Shown in pieces: positions 16,421-23,555 of a DNA stretch of 23,555 bases (the stretch's first letter is position 1; every line of letters begins with the position of its first letter). Both the position numbers and the translations under genes were made by a program. The stretch is from RGIG1995 sp045645205 (lineage in GTDB: Bacteria; Bacillota; Clostridia; Oscillospirales; CAG-272). The notes under the pieces are model-generated. The model did not search any database, was not told where the DNA came from, and saw nothing but the letters and a program-made list of their open reading frames with translations. The DNA lies in contig JAZRIJ010000079.1 of assembly GCA_045645205.1 (NCBI GenBank), positions 1 through 23,555 of the forward strand. Direction: 5' to 3'.

Positions 16421-16486
16421 TTTTTTCAAATTAACACAATTTAACCAATAATATTTATATATGTTATAAAAAGAGGTACATTAAAG

Positions 16487-18406
16487 TTGAACTACATTGC
16501 AGGAAGTGTCGATGTTGCAGTTATCGGCGCTGGACACGCAGGCATTGAAGCTGCATTGGCGGCTGCAAGGCTTGGAATGAAAACAATTCTTTTTACAATA
16601 AACCTTGATGCTGTAGGCAATATGCCCTGTAATCCATCAATCGGAGGGACAGGAAAAGGTCATTTGGTTTACGAAATAGATGCTCTTGGCGGAGAAATGG
16701 GTTATGCCGCAGACCTTGTTACCTTGCAGACACGCACGCTTAATCTTGGCAAGGGTCCTGCCGTTCACTCAAAGAGGATTCAGGCAGACCGTATAAAATA
16801 TCGCGAGATAATGAAATCCACAATTGAAAACACGGAAAATCTTTCCCTTATTCAGTCAGAAATTGTTGATTTTACAACTAAAACTGATAAATATGGCAAA
16901 AAACATATAACCGCTGTTATAACCAAAATGGGCGCTGTTTGGAATGTTAAGGCCGCTATTGTATGCGCAGGAACTTTTTTAAACGGACGTGTTATAACCG
17001 GAGAGTGCGCCTACGATTCTGGTCCTGACGGTATGCTTCCCGCAAAGGGATTTACAGATGCATTGCTTCGCGAAAACATTGAGGTATACCGTTTTAAGAC
17101 AGGCACGCCTCCCAGAGTACATGCAGACAGTGTTGACTTTAGCGCACTTGAAATACAAAACGGCGATGAAAATACCGCCCCCTTTTCCTCAAGGACAGAT
17201 GTTGAAAAATACAAAGACATTAAACAAACTCCCTGCCATATTGTATATACATCAAAGGACACACACGATATAATCAGAGCAAATCTTGATCGCTCTCCTC
17301 TTTATTCGGGCAAAATAAAAGGAACAGGCCCGCGTTATTGCCCAAGTATAGAAGATAAAGTGGTCAGATTTGCTGACAAGGATCGCCATCAATTGTTTAT
17401 TGAACCTTGCGGAAAACAAACAAAAGAACTGTACATACAAGGTTTTTCCTCATCACTTCCCGAAGAAGTACAGATAAAAATGCTTCATTCCCTTAAAGGA
17501 TTTGAGAACGCGCAAATGATGAGAACTGCTTACGCTATTGAATACGATTGCATTAATCCCACTCAGCTTTATCCCACCCTTGAATTTAAGAATATATCCG
17601 GACTTTACGGAGCAGGTCAATTTAACGGAACGAGCGGTTATGAAGAAGCCGCCGCGCAAGGACTTGTTGCGGGAATCAATGCGGCACTAAAAATACAAAA
17701 CAAGCAACCGCTTATACTTACACGTGATTCATCATATATAGGCACTCTGATTGATGATATTGTAACAAAGGGCACCAACGAACCATACAGAATGATGACC
17801 TCACGTTCTGAATACAGATTGCTTTTACGTCAGGATAATGCTGATTTCAGACTTACTCCCATAGGTTATAGATTAGGACTTATAAACGAAGTAAGGTATC
17901 AAAAATATCTTGCAAAGCAAGCCGCAATAAGCAAAGAGATTGAAAGAGCATCCAAAACAACTATCCCCCCGTCAGACAAGCTAAACGAAATACTTTGCCA
18001 ATGCGGCACGACCACTGTTTCCACCGGAACAAAGCTTTCAGATTTGCTTCGACGTCCTCAGCTAAGCTATGCAGTTTTGACTGATGTTGACAAAACTCGA
18101 AAGGAGCTGCCCGTTGATATAATGAATTGCGCTGAGATTATTATTAAATATGACGGATATATAAAAAGACAGCTTGCCGAAGTAGAAAAATTTGAAAAAA
18201 CAGAATCTATTAAATTACCTTTAAACATTGACTACAACGAGATAAAAGGTTTACGTATTGAGGCAAGACAAAAGCTTAATAAAATTAAACCTGAAAACAT
18301 CGGTCAGGCATCAAGAATAAGCGGTGTCAGTCCGGCGGATATAACCGTTTTGCTTATTTACTGCCAACAAAACCGCAGACAAGTTGAGGGTAAACAAAAT
18401 GACTGA
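16487..18406 (+). CDS. mnmG: tRNA U34 carboxymethylaminomethyl-modifying enzyme MnmG (GidA)
   Basis: MnmG, with the GTPase MnmE, adds (carboxymethyl)aminomethyl groups to U34 of certain tRNAs using FAD, NADH and folate. The 639-residue protein has the FAD motif GAGHAGIEAA (14-23), the conserved cysteine in MPCNPSIGG (Cys48), a second one in GPRYCPSIEDK (Cys285), and EPCGKQTKELYIQGFS. The helical C-terminal domain that contacts MnmE follows. The start is a TTG at 16487, set by AAGAGG 10 bases upstream and by alignment of the FAD motif close to the N-terminus. mnmE is not upstream, unlike in many Firmicutes; it must lie elsewhere. It overlaps rsmG by 8 bases. Confidence 0.96.
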   Translation: MNYIAGSVDVAVIGAGHAGIEAALAAARLGMKTILFTINLDAVGNMPCNPSIGGTGKGHLVYEIDALGGEMGYAADLVTLQTRTLNLGKGPAVHSKRIQADRIKYREIMKSTIENTENLSLIQSEIVDFTTKTDKYGKKHITAVITKMGAVWNVKAAIVCAGTFLNGRVITGECAYDSGPDGMLPAKGFTDALLRENIEVYRFKTGTPPRVHADSVDFSALEIQNGDENTAPFSSRTDVEKYKDIKQTPCHIVYTSKDTHDIIRANLDRSPLYSGKIKGTGPRYCPSIEDKVVRFADKDRHQLFIEPCGKQTKELYIQGFSSSLPEEVQIKMLHSLKGFENAQMMRTAYAIEYDCINPTQLYPTLEFKNISGLYGAGQFNGTSGYEEAAAQGLVAGINAALKIQNKQPLILTRDSSYIGTLIDDIVTKGTNEPYRMMTSRSEYRLLLRQDNADFRLTPIGYRLGLINEVRYQKYLAKQAAISKEIERASKTTIPPSDKLNEILCQCGTTTVSTGTKLSDLLRRPQLSYAVLTDVDKTRKELPVDIMNCAEIIIKYDGYIKRQLAEVEKFEKTESIKLPLNIDYNEIKGLRIEARQKLNKIKPENIGQASRISGVSPADITVLLIYCQQNRRQVEGKQND

Positions 18407-19124
18407 TTACACAAGCCTTATAAATGATATATTTAAAGCAAACGGTCTTAGCTCTTTACTTAACACAACGGTTATATTAAATTTTAACACCCTCATTGAT
18501 CATATGCTTACTGTTAATGAAAAAATGAACCTTACCTCTATAACCGACATTGAGGATGTTATTTTAAAGCATATTGCCGATTCTGCAACAGTTGTTGATT
18601 ATATTCCAAAAAAAGCAAGGCTTCTTGACGTAGGAACAGGAGCAGGCTTCCCTGCCCTTCCTATTGCCATAATTCGCCCTGATGTTTTTGTCTATGCTCT
18701 TGACAGCACAGCTAAGAAACTGAAGTATATTGAGGATACTGCCAACTGTCTTGGGCTTGACAACATAAAAACAGTAAACGGCAGAGCCGAGGAGTTAGCT
18801 AAATCCGTTAATTACAGAGAAAGATTTGATATTGTAACTGCTCGAGCGGTTGCAGCTTTGAATATATTGGATGAGCTATGCCTGCCATTTGTAAAAGTCG
18901 GCGGAAGCTTTATTTCTATGAAAGGATGCAGTGCATCCCAGGAAATAACCTCGGCAAAAAGCGGAATAATTCAGCTTGGCGGTTCTACGTTTGAAGATAT
19001 CGAATTTACCCTCCAATATAACGACAAACAATTTCAAAGACATTTGGTTATTTCCAAAAAAACAAAGCATACTCCCGAAAGTTTTCCCAGATTGTACAAC
19101 CGTATTGCAAAAAAGCCTTTGTAA
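18399..19124 (+). CDS. rsmG: 16S rRNA (guanine527-N7)-methyltransferase RsmG (GidB)
   Basis: RsmG methylates G527 of 16S rRNA with SAM; its loss gives low-level streptomycin resistance in other bacteria. The 241-residue protein has the SAM-binding motif LLDVGTGAGFPALPIAI, the upstream EKMNLTSITDIEDVILKHIADS, and the VTARAVAALNILDEL segment, all typical of the family. The ATG at 18399 is preferred over an in-frame TTG at 18384 because GAGGG lies 8 bases before it. It overlaps the mnmG end by 8 bases, showing coupling. A strong terminator follows, ending the mnmM-to-rsmG group. Confidence 0.96.
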   Translation: MTDYTSLINDIFKANGLSSLLNTTVILNFNTLIDHMLTVNEKMNLTSITDIEDVILKHIADSATVVDYIPKKARLLDVGTGAGFPALPIAIIRPDVFVYALDSTAKKLKYIEDTANCLGLDNIKTVNGRAEELAKSVNYRERFDIVTARAVAALNILDELCLPFVKVGGSFISMKGCSASQEITSAKSGIIQLGGSTFEDIEFTLQYNDKQFQRHLVISKKTKHTPESFPRLYNRIAKKPL

Positions 19125-19153
19125 TTCTAAGGTTATTCAATATTTGTTAAATT

Positions 19154-19197
19154 ACAAGAATAAAACTTAAATTTGCAGTTTTATTCTTGTTTTTTTA
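19154..19197 (+). terminator. Terminator of the mnmG-rsmG group
   Basis: A perfect 14-bp stem is formed by ACAAGAATAAAACT (19154-19167) and its complement (19177-19190) with a 9-base loop. Seven T follow (19191-19197). AT-rich but long and perfect. Confidence 0.85.
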
Positions 19198-19326
19198 TTA
19201 TGTTTAGTTATTTTTGTATAAAACAAATTATTTTCCGCCACCGACAATTTGAGCATTATTTTATTTCCCGTATGCTATTATTTTTTTGCTGTTAAAAAGA
19301 ATAATAAAAAAACAAGGAGTACAAAA

Positions 19327-20178
19327 ATGAACACACCCTACAAAAACCCGTTTAAAAAAGCCGACATTCAAAAAGAAAGTCGACCGGAACAAATAGTTCA
19401 TATGATAAGCACAGACAAACTGTTCCCCAACCCCTCACAACCAAGATTTATATTTGAAGACGAACCTTTGCTTCGCCTTGCAGACAGCATTAGACGGTTT
19501 GGTATTTTACAGCCCCTTTCTGTCAGAACGACTCAAAGTCAAACAGGCAATAAACAAATTTATCAAATTATTGCAGGCGAGAGACGGTGGCGCGCCGCAA
19601 GAATTATTGGATTGACGGAGGTTCCCTGCATTATTTTTGACATCAACAGTCAAAAATCAGCAGAACTTGCGCTGATTGAAAACATACAACGCGAAGACCT
19701 AAACATATTTGAGCAGGCGGCGGCAATAGCCTCTTTAATTGACATTTACGGTTTAACGCAGGAACAAGCGGCAAGACAGCTTTCCGCAAGTCAATCCTAT
19801 ATTGCAAACAAGCTTAGAATTTTAAGACTGACCCCTCAAGAAAGAAGCGAAATTATAAAGAACAAGTTAACAGAACGACACGCAAGATCTTTGTTACGAA
19901 TAGACGATCACACTATGCGGCTTAAAGCTATTTCGTATATATCCTCAATGGATCTTAATGTTAGCGCAACCGAGCGCTATATTGACGGTCTTTTATCCCC
20001 CAAGCTTGAAATTGCCGCTGACAACCAGAGAGTTAAGGCAGTCTTAAAAGATTTGCGTTTCTTTTATAATTCGATAGACCGAGCAGTTAATTTTTTAAAA
20101 GATTGCAACATAAACGTTATTACAGAAAAAACGGAGACCCCAAACGAAACTTCTTTGTTAATTAAAATATCCGTCTAA
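19327..20178 (+). CDS. noc: Nucleoid occlusion protein Noc (ParB paralogue)
   Basis: Noc binds dispersed DNA sites and stops Z-ring assembly over the chromosome. The 283-residue protein has the ParB/Noc CTP-binding motifs GERRWRA (84-90) and ENIQRED (118-124), then a helix-turn-helix (about 145-165) and a C-terminal dimerisation region. At the four positions reported to switch ParB to Noc specificity it has Gln156, Lys162, Arg167 and Arg184. This is close to the Noc pattern Q-K-K-R and unlike the parB product here (Arg, Ser, Asp, Gly). The ATG at 19327 has AAGGAG 9 bases upstream; an upstream TTG at 19249 has no ribosome binding site. The N-terminus (MNTPYKNPFKKAD) is not clearly the amphipathic membrane helix of B. 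subtilis Noc. Position between rsmG and parA is typical of noc. Confidence 0.88.
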   Translation: MNTPYKNPFKKADIQKESRPEQIVHMISTDKLFPNPSQPRFIFEDEPLLRLADSIRRFGILQPLSVRTTQSQTGNKQIYQIIAGERRWRAARIIGLTEVPCIIFDINSQKSAELALIENIQREDLNIFEQAAAIASLIDIYGLTQEQAARQLSASQSYIANKLRILRLTPQERSEIIKNKLTERHARSLLRIDDHTMRLKAISYISSMDLNVSATERYIDGLLSPKLEIAADNQRVKAVLKDLRFFYNSIDRAVNFLKDCNINVITEKTETPNETSLLIKISV

Positions 20179-20186
20179 CAATAAAA

Positions 20187-20202
20187 CGTTTCACGTGAAA
20201 CA
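20187..20202. promoter_or_regulatory. parS centromere site 1
   Basis: The sequence CGTTTCACGTGAAACA matches 15 of 16 positions of the parS consensus TGTTTCACGTGAAACA, including the whole 14-bp palindromic core. This is where ParB loads and then spreads as a CTP-dependent clamp. It lies between noc and parA, near the genes that use it. Confidence 0.95.
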
Positions 20203-20223
20203 TTATTTGTATGAGCTCCCAAT

Positions 20224-20239
20224 TGTTTCACGTGAAACG
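20224..20239. promoter_or_regulatory. parS centromere site 2
   Basis: The sequence TGTTTCACGTGAAACG matches 15 of 16 parS positions, with an intact 14-bp core. Its centre is 37 bp from that of site 1. It ends about 50 bases before the -35 box of parA, so ParB bound here could also affect parAB transcription. Confidence 0.95.
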
Positions 20240-20291
20240 TTTTTAGGTTAAAAAATAATATGTAAAATATTTATGCAAATGCTCTTTCCGG

Positions 20292-20320
20292 TTGACAACA
20301 ACTCTTAAGACTGTTATAAT
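20292..20320 (+). promoter_or_regulatory. Consensus sigma-A promoter of parAB
   Basis: TTGACA (20292-20297) and TATAAT (20315-20320), both perfect, are 17 bases apart. Transcription would start near 20327, just before the parA ribosome binding site. Confidence 0.9.
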
Positions 20321-20352
20321 AATAGAAGTAACTTTTCACGGAGGAAGCTAAA

Positions 20353-21117
20353 GTGGGCAGGATTATCACATTTGCCAATCAAAAAGGCGGAGTAGGGAAA
20401 ACCACATCAACAATAAACATTGCCGCAGAAGCAGGTCTTGCAGACAAAAAGGTTTTGCTTGTCGACAACGACCCCCAAGGTAACGCAACAAGCGGTGTTG
20501 GTTTATTTAATAAAAAAAGCATTAAACACTCTACATACACCACGATCATAGAACCCGCCACTGTCCGCCAAGCTATTCAAAAGACGCCATACAACAATCT
20601 TGACATTATGCCCTCAAACATTAACCTCGCAGGCGCAGAAATTGAAATAATTGAGTTTAATGATAGACACAAAAGGCTAAAAAACGCTCTTGATCAGATA
20701 AAAGACGAGTATGACTATATTTTTATTGATTGCCCCCCCACATTAGGGCTTTTAACGGTTAATGCGCTCGTTGCATCAGACGGAATAATAATTCCTATGC
20801 AATGTGAATACTTTGCTTTGGAAGGATTGGCGCAACTCTCGGTATCTATTAAAAAGGTTAAGCAGATGTATAATCCTAAGCTTGAGCTTGTGGGCATACT
20901 AATTACTATGTACAACGGAAGACTCAATCTCTCCCTTCAGGTAATGTCAGAACTAAAAAAATACTATTCAGACAAGCTGTTTAAAACGGTTATTACAAGA
21001 AATGTAAGATTAAGCGAGGCACCAAGCTACGGCAAACCAATAAAATATTTTGACAAATATTCGAAGGGCTCTCAAGCATACCAAGAAGTTACACAAGAAA
21101 TTTTTGAGCGCATTTAA
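20353..21117 (+). CDS. parA: Chromosome-partitioning ATPase ParA (Soj)
   Basis: ParA/Soj is a DNA-binding ATPase that works with ParB-parS to separate origins and, in B. subtilis, also regulates DnaA. The 254-residue protein has the deviant Walker A KGGVGKTT (11-18), LVDNDPQGNATSG, the Walker B region FIDCPPTLGLLT, and the C-terminal VRLSEAPSYGKPI typical of chromosomal ParA. There is no N-terminal helix-turn-helix, so it is the short chromosomal type. The start is a GTG at 20353, set by GGAGGAAG 6-8 bases upstream and by the Walker motif position. parB follows 19 bases after the stop. Confidence 0.96.
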   Translation: MGRIITFANQKGGVGKTTSTINIAAEAGLADKKVLLVDNDPQGNATSGVGLFNKKSIKHSTYTTIIEPATVRQAIQKTPYNNLDIMPSNINLAGAEIEIIEFNDRHKRLKNALDQIKDEYDYIFIDCPPTLGLLTVNALVASDGIIIPMQCEYFALEGLAQLSVSIKKVKQMYNPKLELVGILITMYNGRLNLSLQVMSELKKYYSDKLFKTVITRNVRLSEAPSYGKPIKYFDKYSKGSQAYQEVTQEIFERI

Positions 21118-21136
21118 GGCGATAAAGGGGAATATT

Positions 21137-22024
21137 ATGGCTAAGGAAAAGGGAGCAGGCAGAGGCCTTGACGCTATTTTTATTGATAATTATGAATTAG
21201 AAGATAATACAGGGGATAAAATAACAACATTGCGGTTAAACGAGATCGAACCCGAGCCCACACAACCTCGTTCGTTTTTTGACCACGAGCCATTGGAGGA
21301 GCTGGCTTCTTCCATCGCAACTCATGGTTTGCTTCAACCTATTATTGTCAGAGAAGGATCAAAGGGTTACTACAGAATTATAGCAGGCGAGCGTCGCTGG
21401 AGAGCCTCCAAAATGGCAGGACTGACAGAAGTACCCGTTATTATTATTGAAGCAGACGACAGAAAGGCTGCCGAACTTTCGCTTATCGAAAATTTACAAA
21501 GACAAAATCTTAACGCCATAGAAGAAGCTGCAGCATATAAGTCGCTTATCGAAGAATACAACTTAACCCAAGAGGAAGTTTCTTCCAGAATTGGAAAGAG
21601 CAGGTCTGCCATTGCAAATTCCATGCGATTACTTGACTTACCAAATGATGTTTTGGAGCTTATTAAACAAAACACTCTCACAGCAGGACACGCAAGAGCC
21701 CTTCTTGGACTAAACAACAAAAATATTTTAAGCGAGACAGCCCAAAAAATAGCCTCAAAAGGTCTTTCGGTAAGACTTACAGAAGAATTAGTCCGAACAA
21801 TAAACAAAAAAGATGCGAACAATAAAAAACAAGAGCCCATTTTGCAGGCTTTTGAAGTCGACTATATAGCCGATCTTGAAAAAAGAGTTACATCCCAAAT
21901 AGGCAGACTTTTTAAGATACACACAAAAGGAAAACGAAAAAAAGTCGAAATTGAGTACAGCGACGAAAAAGATCTTGAAAATATTATTAAAAAACTTTGC
22001 GGAAACACAATCTTTGAAGATTGA
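21137..22024 (+). CDS. parB: Chromosome-partitioning protein ParB (Spo0J)
   Basis: ParB binds parS, hydrolyses CTP and spreads on nearby DNA to load condensin and drive ParA. The 295-residue protein begins with GRGLDAIF, the N-terminal box that contacts ParA. GERRWRA (84-90), ENLQRQN (118-124), the helix-turn-helix (GKSRSAIANSMRLL) and a C-terminal dimerisation domain follow. At the ParB/Noc specificity positions it has Arg156 and Gly184, as in parS-binding ParB. The ATG at 21137 is preferred over an upstream start inside parA, because AAAGGGG lies before it and the GRGLDAIF box then sits at the terminus. Ends with TGA. Confidence 0.96.
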   Translation: MAKEKGAGRGLDAIFIDNYELEDNTGDKITTLRLNEIEPEPTQPRSFFDHEPLEELASSIATHGLLQPIIVREGSKGYYRIIAGERRWRASKMAGLTEVPVIIIEADDRKAAELSLIENLQRQNLNAIEEAAAYKSLIEEYNLTQEEVSSRIGKSRSAIANSMRLLDLPNDVLELIKQNTLTAGHARALLGLNNKNILSETAQKIASKGLSVRLTEELVRTINKKDANNKKQEPILQAFEVDYIADLEKRVTSQIGRLFKIHTKGKRKKVEIEYSDEKDLENIIKKLCGNTIFED

Positions 22025-22028
22025 CACC

Positions 22029-22056
22029 TTGATTTGCGGCAAAAACACACTATAAT
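22029..22056 (+). promoter_or_regulatory. Possible promoter after parB
   Basis: TTGATT (22029-22034) and a perfect TATAAT (22051-22056) are 16 bases apart, just upstream of the next gene. The start of transcription would fall about 13 bases before the start codon, at the ribosome binding site, which is tight. Weak candidate only. Confidence 0.3.
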
Positions 22057-22075
22057 TGAATTGAGGTCACTAACT

Positions 22076-22537
22076 ATGAATAAACCCGATTTTTCATATT
22101 GGACAAATTATCAGCAAACACCCCTTACTATGATAATTTCATCACTTTTTATAGGAATAATCATTGCATGCATGGCAATACTTTACCACCAACTGCTTTT
22201 GGGGGGCATTGTGCGCCGCATAATCCAAAAAAAAGCTTTGTCTCCGGAAAGTGCGCTGACCGTAGAGGAATTAGGCTACAACAGTAAAAACATTTTTATT
22301 AGATTTGCCTTGCGCTCGAATTCCACCTTTAGAAAAACAGTACACGCAACAGAGGAAAAACCTTTAAAATATTACATTCCCGAAGAAAAACGTATACGGG
22401 AAGAAATAAAATTCCGCAAAAAAGGAAACAGTGTTTTTGGAATACTGATAGCTATATTGCTGTTTTTGACGGTTGCATATATTTCTCTCACCGTTATCCC
22501 GTGGTTTACTGACTCCGTAAAAAATATAATTCCGTAA
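22076..22537 (+). CDS. Two-helix membrane protein of unknown function
   Basis: I do not recognise this 153-residue protein. It has two hydrophobic segments (about residues 17-39 and 120-144) separated by an 80-residue loop rich in Arg, Lys and Glu. By the positive-inside rule the loop is cytoplasmic and both ends are outside. The loop contains GGIVRRIIQKKALSPESALTV, which looks ordered rather than low-complexity. The ATG at 22076 has GAGG 9 bases upstream; the frame is open 14 codons further back but without a ribosome binding site. It follows parB by 51 bases and precedes the MORN protein by 29, so the three genes are probably co-transcribed. A link to chromosome segregation or cell envelope is possible from context only. 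Confidence 0.8.
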   Translation: MNKPDFSYWTNYQQTPLTMIISSLFIGIIIACMAILYHQLLLGGIVRRIIQKKALSPESALTVEELGYNSKNIFIRFALRSNSTFRKTVHATEEKPLKYYIPEEKRIREEIKFRKKGNSVFGILIAILLFLTVAYISLTVIPWFTDSVKNIIP

Positions 22538-22566
22538 AAAACAAACTGAACAGAGGTTTTTATATT

Positions 22567-23394
22567 ATGAACAGACAAGCACAAATGAGAACTCCAACAA
22601 GGAGAAGAAAGAAAAAAACAAATACCTTTGCCAGACTATTGCTGGTTATGGCAATCGCCTCCCTTCTGCTTATCGGCCTAATATGTCTTGTAGGATATAT
22701 TACAGGCTACAGATACATTAAGATAAATACCGACGCGGGAACTATAAAATACTTTGGAACAGTAGACTCAACAGGAATACTGAAAAATGGTACGATATAT
22801 TTCTCAGACGGAAACAAAGGCATTGTTGATGGTTCAACAAGCACAATAACATACACAAACGGAGATAAATATATTGGCGGTCTGTCACAGCTTGAAAAAA
22901 GCGGCTACGGCAAGTACATATACTCAAACGGCGATGTCTACGAAGGTAATTTTGACCACAATCAATACTCCGGAAGCGGCAAATTCAGATACGCAAACGG
23001 AGATACATATGAGGGAAACTACAAAGACGGACTCATGAACGGTAATGGCACATACATTTGGGCCGATGGCACAAGCTATATTGGTGAATTTAAGGATAAT
23101 AAGCGCAACGGCTACGGCAAATTTACAGTATCCGAGGGTGTATATTACGAAGGATATTATGTAAACAATGCCAAAGAAGGCAAAGGCAAATATGTATTTG
23201 AAAATGGCGATGTCTATGAAGGAGACTACAAGAACGATGTTCGCACAGGATCAGGCACATACACTTGGGCAAACGGAGAAATATATACCGGCGAATTTTT
23301 AAACAATGATATGCACGGTGTCGGAAGGTATTCTTGGCCAAGCGGCAGAGTATTTGACGGAGAATTTTATCAAGGCAAAATAGTTGTTGATTAA
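22567..23394 (+). CDS. Signal-anchored MORN-repeat protein
   Basis: This 275-residue protein starts with a strongly basic stretch (TRRRKKK, residues 11-18 region), then one membrane helix (about 22-47). A spacer follows, then eight MORN repeats of 23 residues from about residue 96 to 268. Each unit contains a pattern like NGDVYEGNF followed by GxGKY. The basic side should stay in the cytoplasm, putting the repeats outside. MORN repeats fold into an elongated beta-hairpin sheet that serves as scaffold or binding surface; no enzyme domain is present. AGAGG lies 10 bases before the ATG at 22567. It is the last gene before a terminator in the parB-downstream group. The MORN call is firm; the role is unknown. 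Confidence 0.88.
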   Translation: MNRQAQMRTPTRRRKKKTNTFARLLLVMAIASLLLIGLICLVGYITGYRYIKINTDAGTIKYFGTVDSTGILKNGTIYFSDGNKGIVDGSTSTITYTNGDKYIGGLSQLEKSGYGKYIYSNGDVYEGNFDHNQYSGSGKFRYANGDTYEGNYKDGLMNGNGTYIWADGTSYIGEFKDNKRNGYGKFTVSEGVYYEGYYVNNAKEGKGKYVFENGDVYEGDYKNDVRTGSGTYTWANGEIYTGEFLNNDMHGVGRYSWPSGRVFDGEFYQGKIVVD

Positions 23395-23415
23395 AATATA
23401 TTACAACATATTACA

Positions 23416-23465
23416 AAAAGAGGCTGAGTCAAAAGCGATAAAAAACGCTTAAGGCTCAGCCTTTT
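23416..23465 (+). terminator. Terminator after the MORN-repeat gene
   Basis: AGGCTGAG (23421-23428) pairs with CTCAGCCT (23455-23462). A smaller inner stem, AAGCG (23433-23437) with CGCTT (23446-23450), lies inside. Outer A and T runs follow. It closes the parA-to-MORN group. Confidence 0.75.
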
Positions 23466-23541
23466 GCTATGAATAAGCGAAAGCATAATCAATACTAAAG
23501 AATAAAAAGCTCCAAAACGAGTAAAAAAGAGCATACGAAAA

Positions 23542-23555
23542 AAGAGGTATGTGAA
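23542..23555 (+). other. Possible ribosome binding site at the window edge
   Basis: AAGAGG at 23542-23547 near the end may belong to a gene that starts at or beyond the window edge. The 76 bases between the terminator and this point show no gene or clear promoter. Confidence 0.25.

Larger units (their letters stand above)
20183..20243. repeat. 20-bp inverted repeat made of two parS sites
   Basis: The arm 20183-20202 (AAAACGTTTCACGTGAAACA) is exactly complementary to 20224-20243, with 21 bases between. Because each arm contains a palindromic parS, the two sites form one larger dyad. As RNA it could fold into a long hairpin with a TTTTT end, so it may also terminate noc transcription. Confidence 0.85.

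Noticed and set aside
16441..16470. TTAACC-18-TATAAA as a promoter for mnmG
   Set aside because: Transcription would start after the ribosome binding site at 16471-16476, so the message could not be translated normally.
19249..19326. N-terminal extension of Noc from a TTG that would add a hydrophobic, aromatic stretch resembling a membrane anchor
   Set aside because: No ribosome binding site precedes the TTG, while AAGGAG is well placed for the ATG at 19327. The extension is probably chance translation of AT-rich DNA.
22021..22056. TTGACA at the parB stop with TATAAT as a promoter
   Set aside because: The spacer would be 24 bases, far too long for sigma-A; only the weaker TTGATT alternative is listed.

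Overview
The window is AT-rich DNA that looks like the chromosome of an anaerobic Gram-positive bacterium of the Clostridia, perhaps a gut Oscillospirales/Ruminococcaceae-type organism (family level is a guess). The basis is the gene order: gdpP-rplI-dnaB, tilS-hpt-ftsH and mnmG-rsmG-noc-parA-parB are classic Firmicutes neighbourhoods. Promoters are clear TTGACA/TATAAT type, ribosome binding sites are AGGAGG-like, and TAA stops dominate. The noc-parA-parB block with two parS sites suggests a position near the replication origin.

Layout. Bases 1-401 are the 3' end of clpX, closed by a strong terminator. Next is a YegS/DagK-type lipid kinase (483-1406). On the minus strand lie a membrane-anchored SGNH hydrolase gene split by one in-frame TAG (1593-2687) and an AraC-family regulator (2981-3808). 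Divergent from the regulator is a probable sugar-salvage operon (4037-6783): an N-acetylhexosamine 1-kinase (NahK-like), a sugar-phosphate nucleotidyltransferase and a HAD phosphatase. Its consensus promoter overlaps one inverted repeat and has a perfect 22-bp palindrome just upstream.

From 6966 to 23394 every gene is on the plus strand. gdpP (c-di-AMP phosphodiesterase), rplI, dnaB, tilS, hpt and ftsH come first. A tRNA/rRNA modification group follows: mnmM, rlmH, a small unrecognised membrane protein, mnmG and rsmG. Last are noc, a pair of parS sites, parA and parB, then two membrane proteins: an unrecognised two-helix protein and a signal-anchored protein with eight MORN repeats.

How the genes fit together. 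The NahK operon probably turns free N-acetylhexosamines, such as those released from mucin or milk glycans, into 1-phosphates and then nucleotide sugars. MnmG and MnmM act on the same wobble uridine of tRNA, and RlmH and RsmG methylate rRNA. ParA, ParB and parS organise and segregate the origin, while Noc couples division to the nucleoid. Most of the window is core genome. I see no CRISPR array, insertion sequence, phage, tRNA or rRNA gene, and no convincing new multi-gene defence system. The points most worth a second look are the amber-interrupted SGNH gene, the double-dyad nahK promoter, the two parS sites forming one large inverted repeat, and the undescribed membrane genes downstream of parB.
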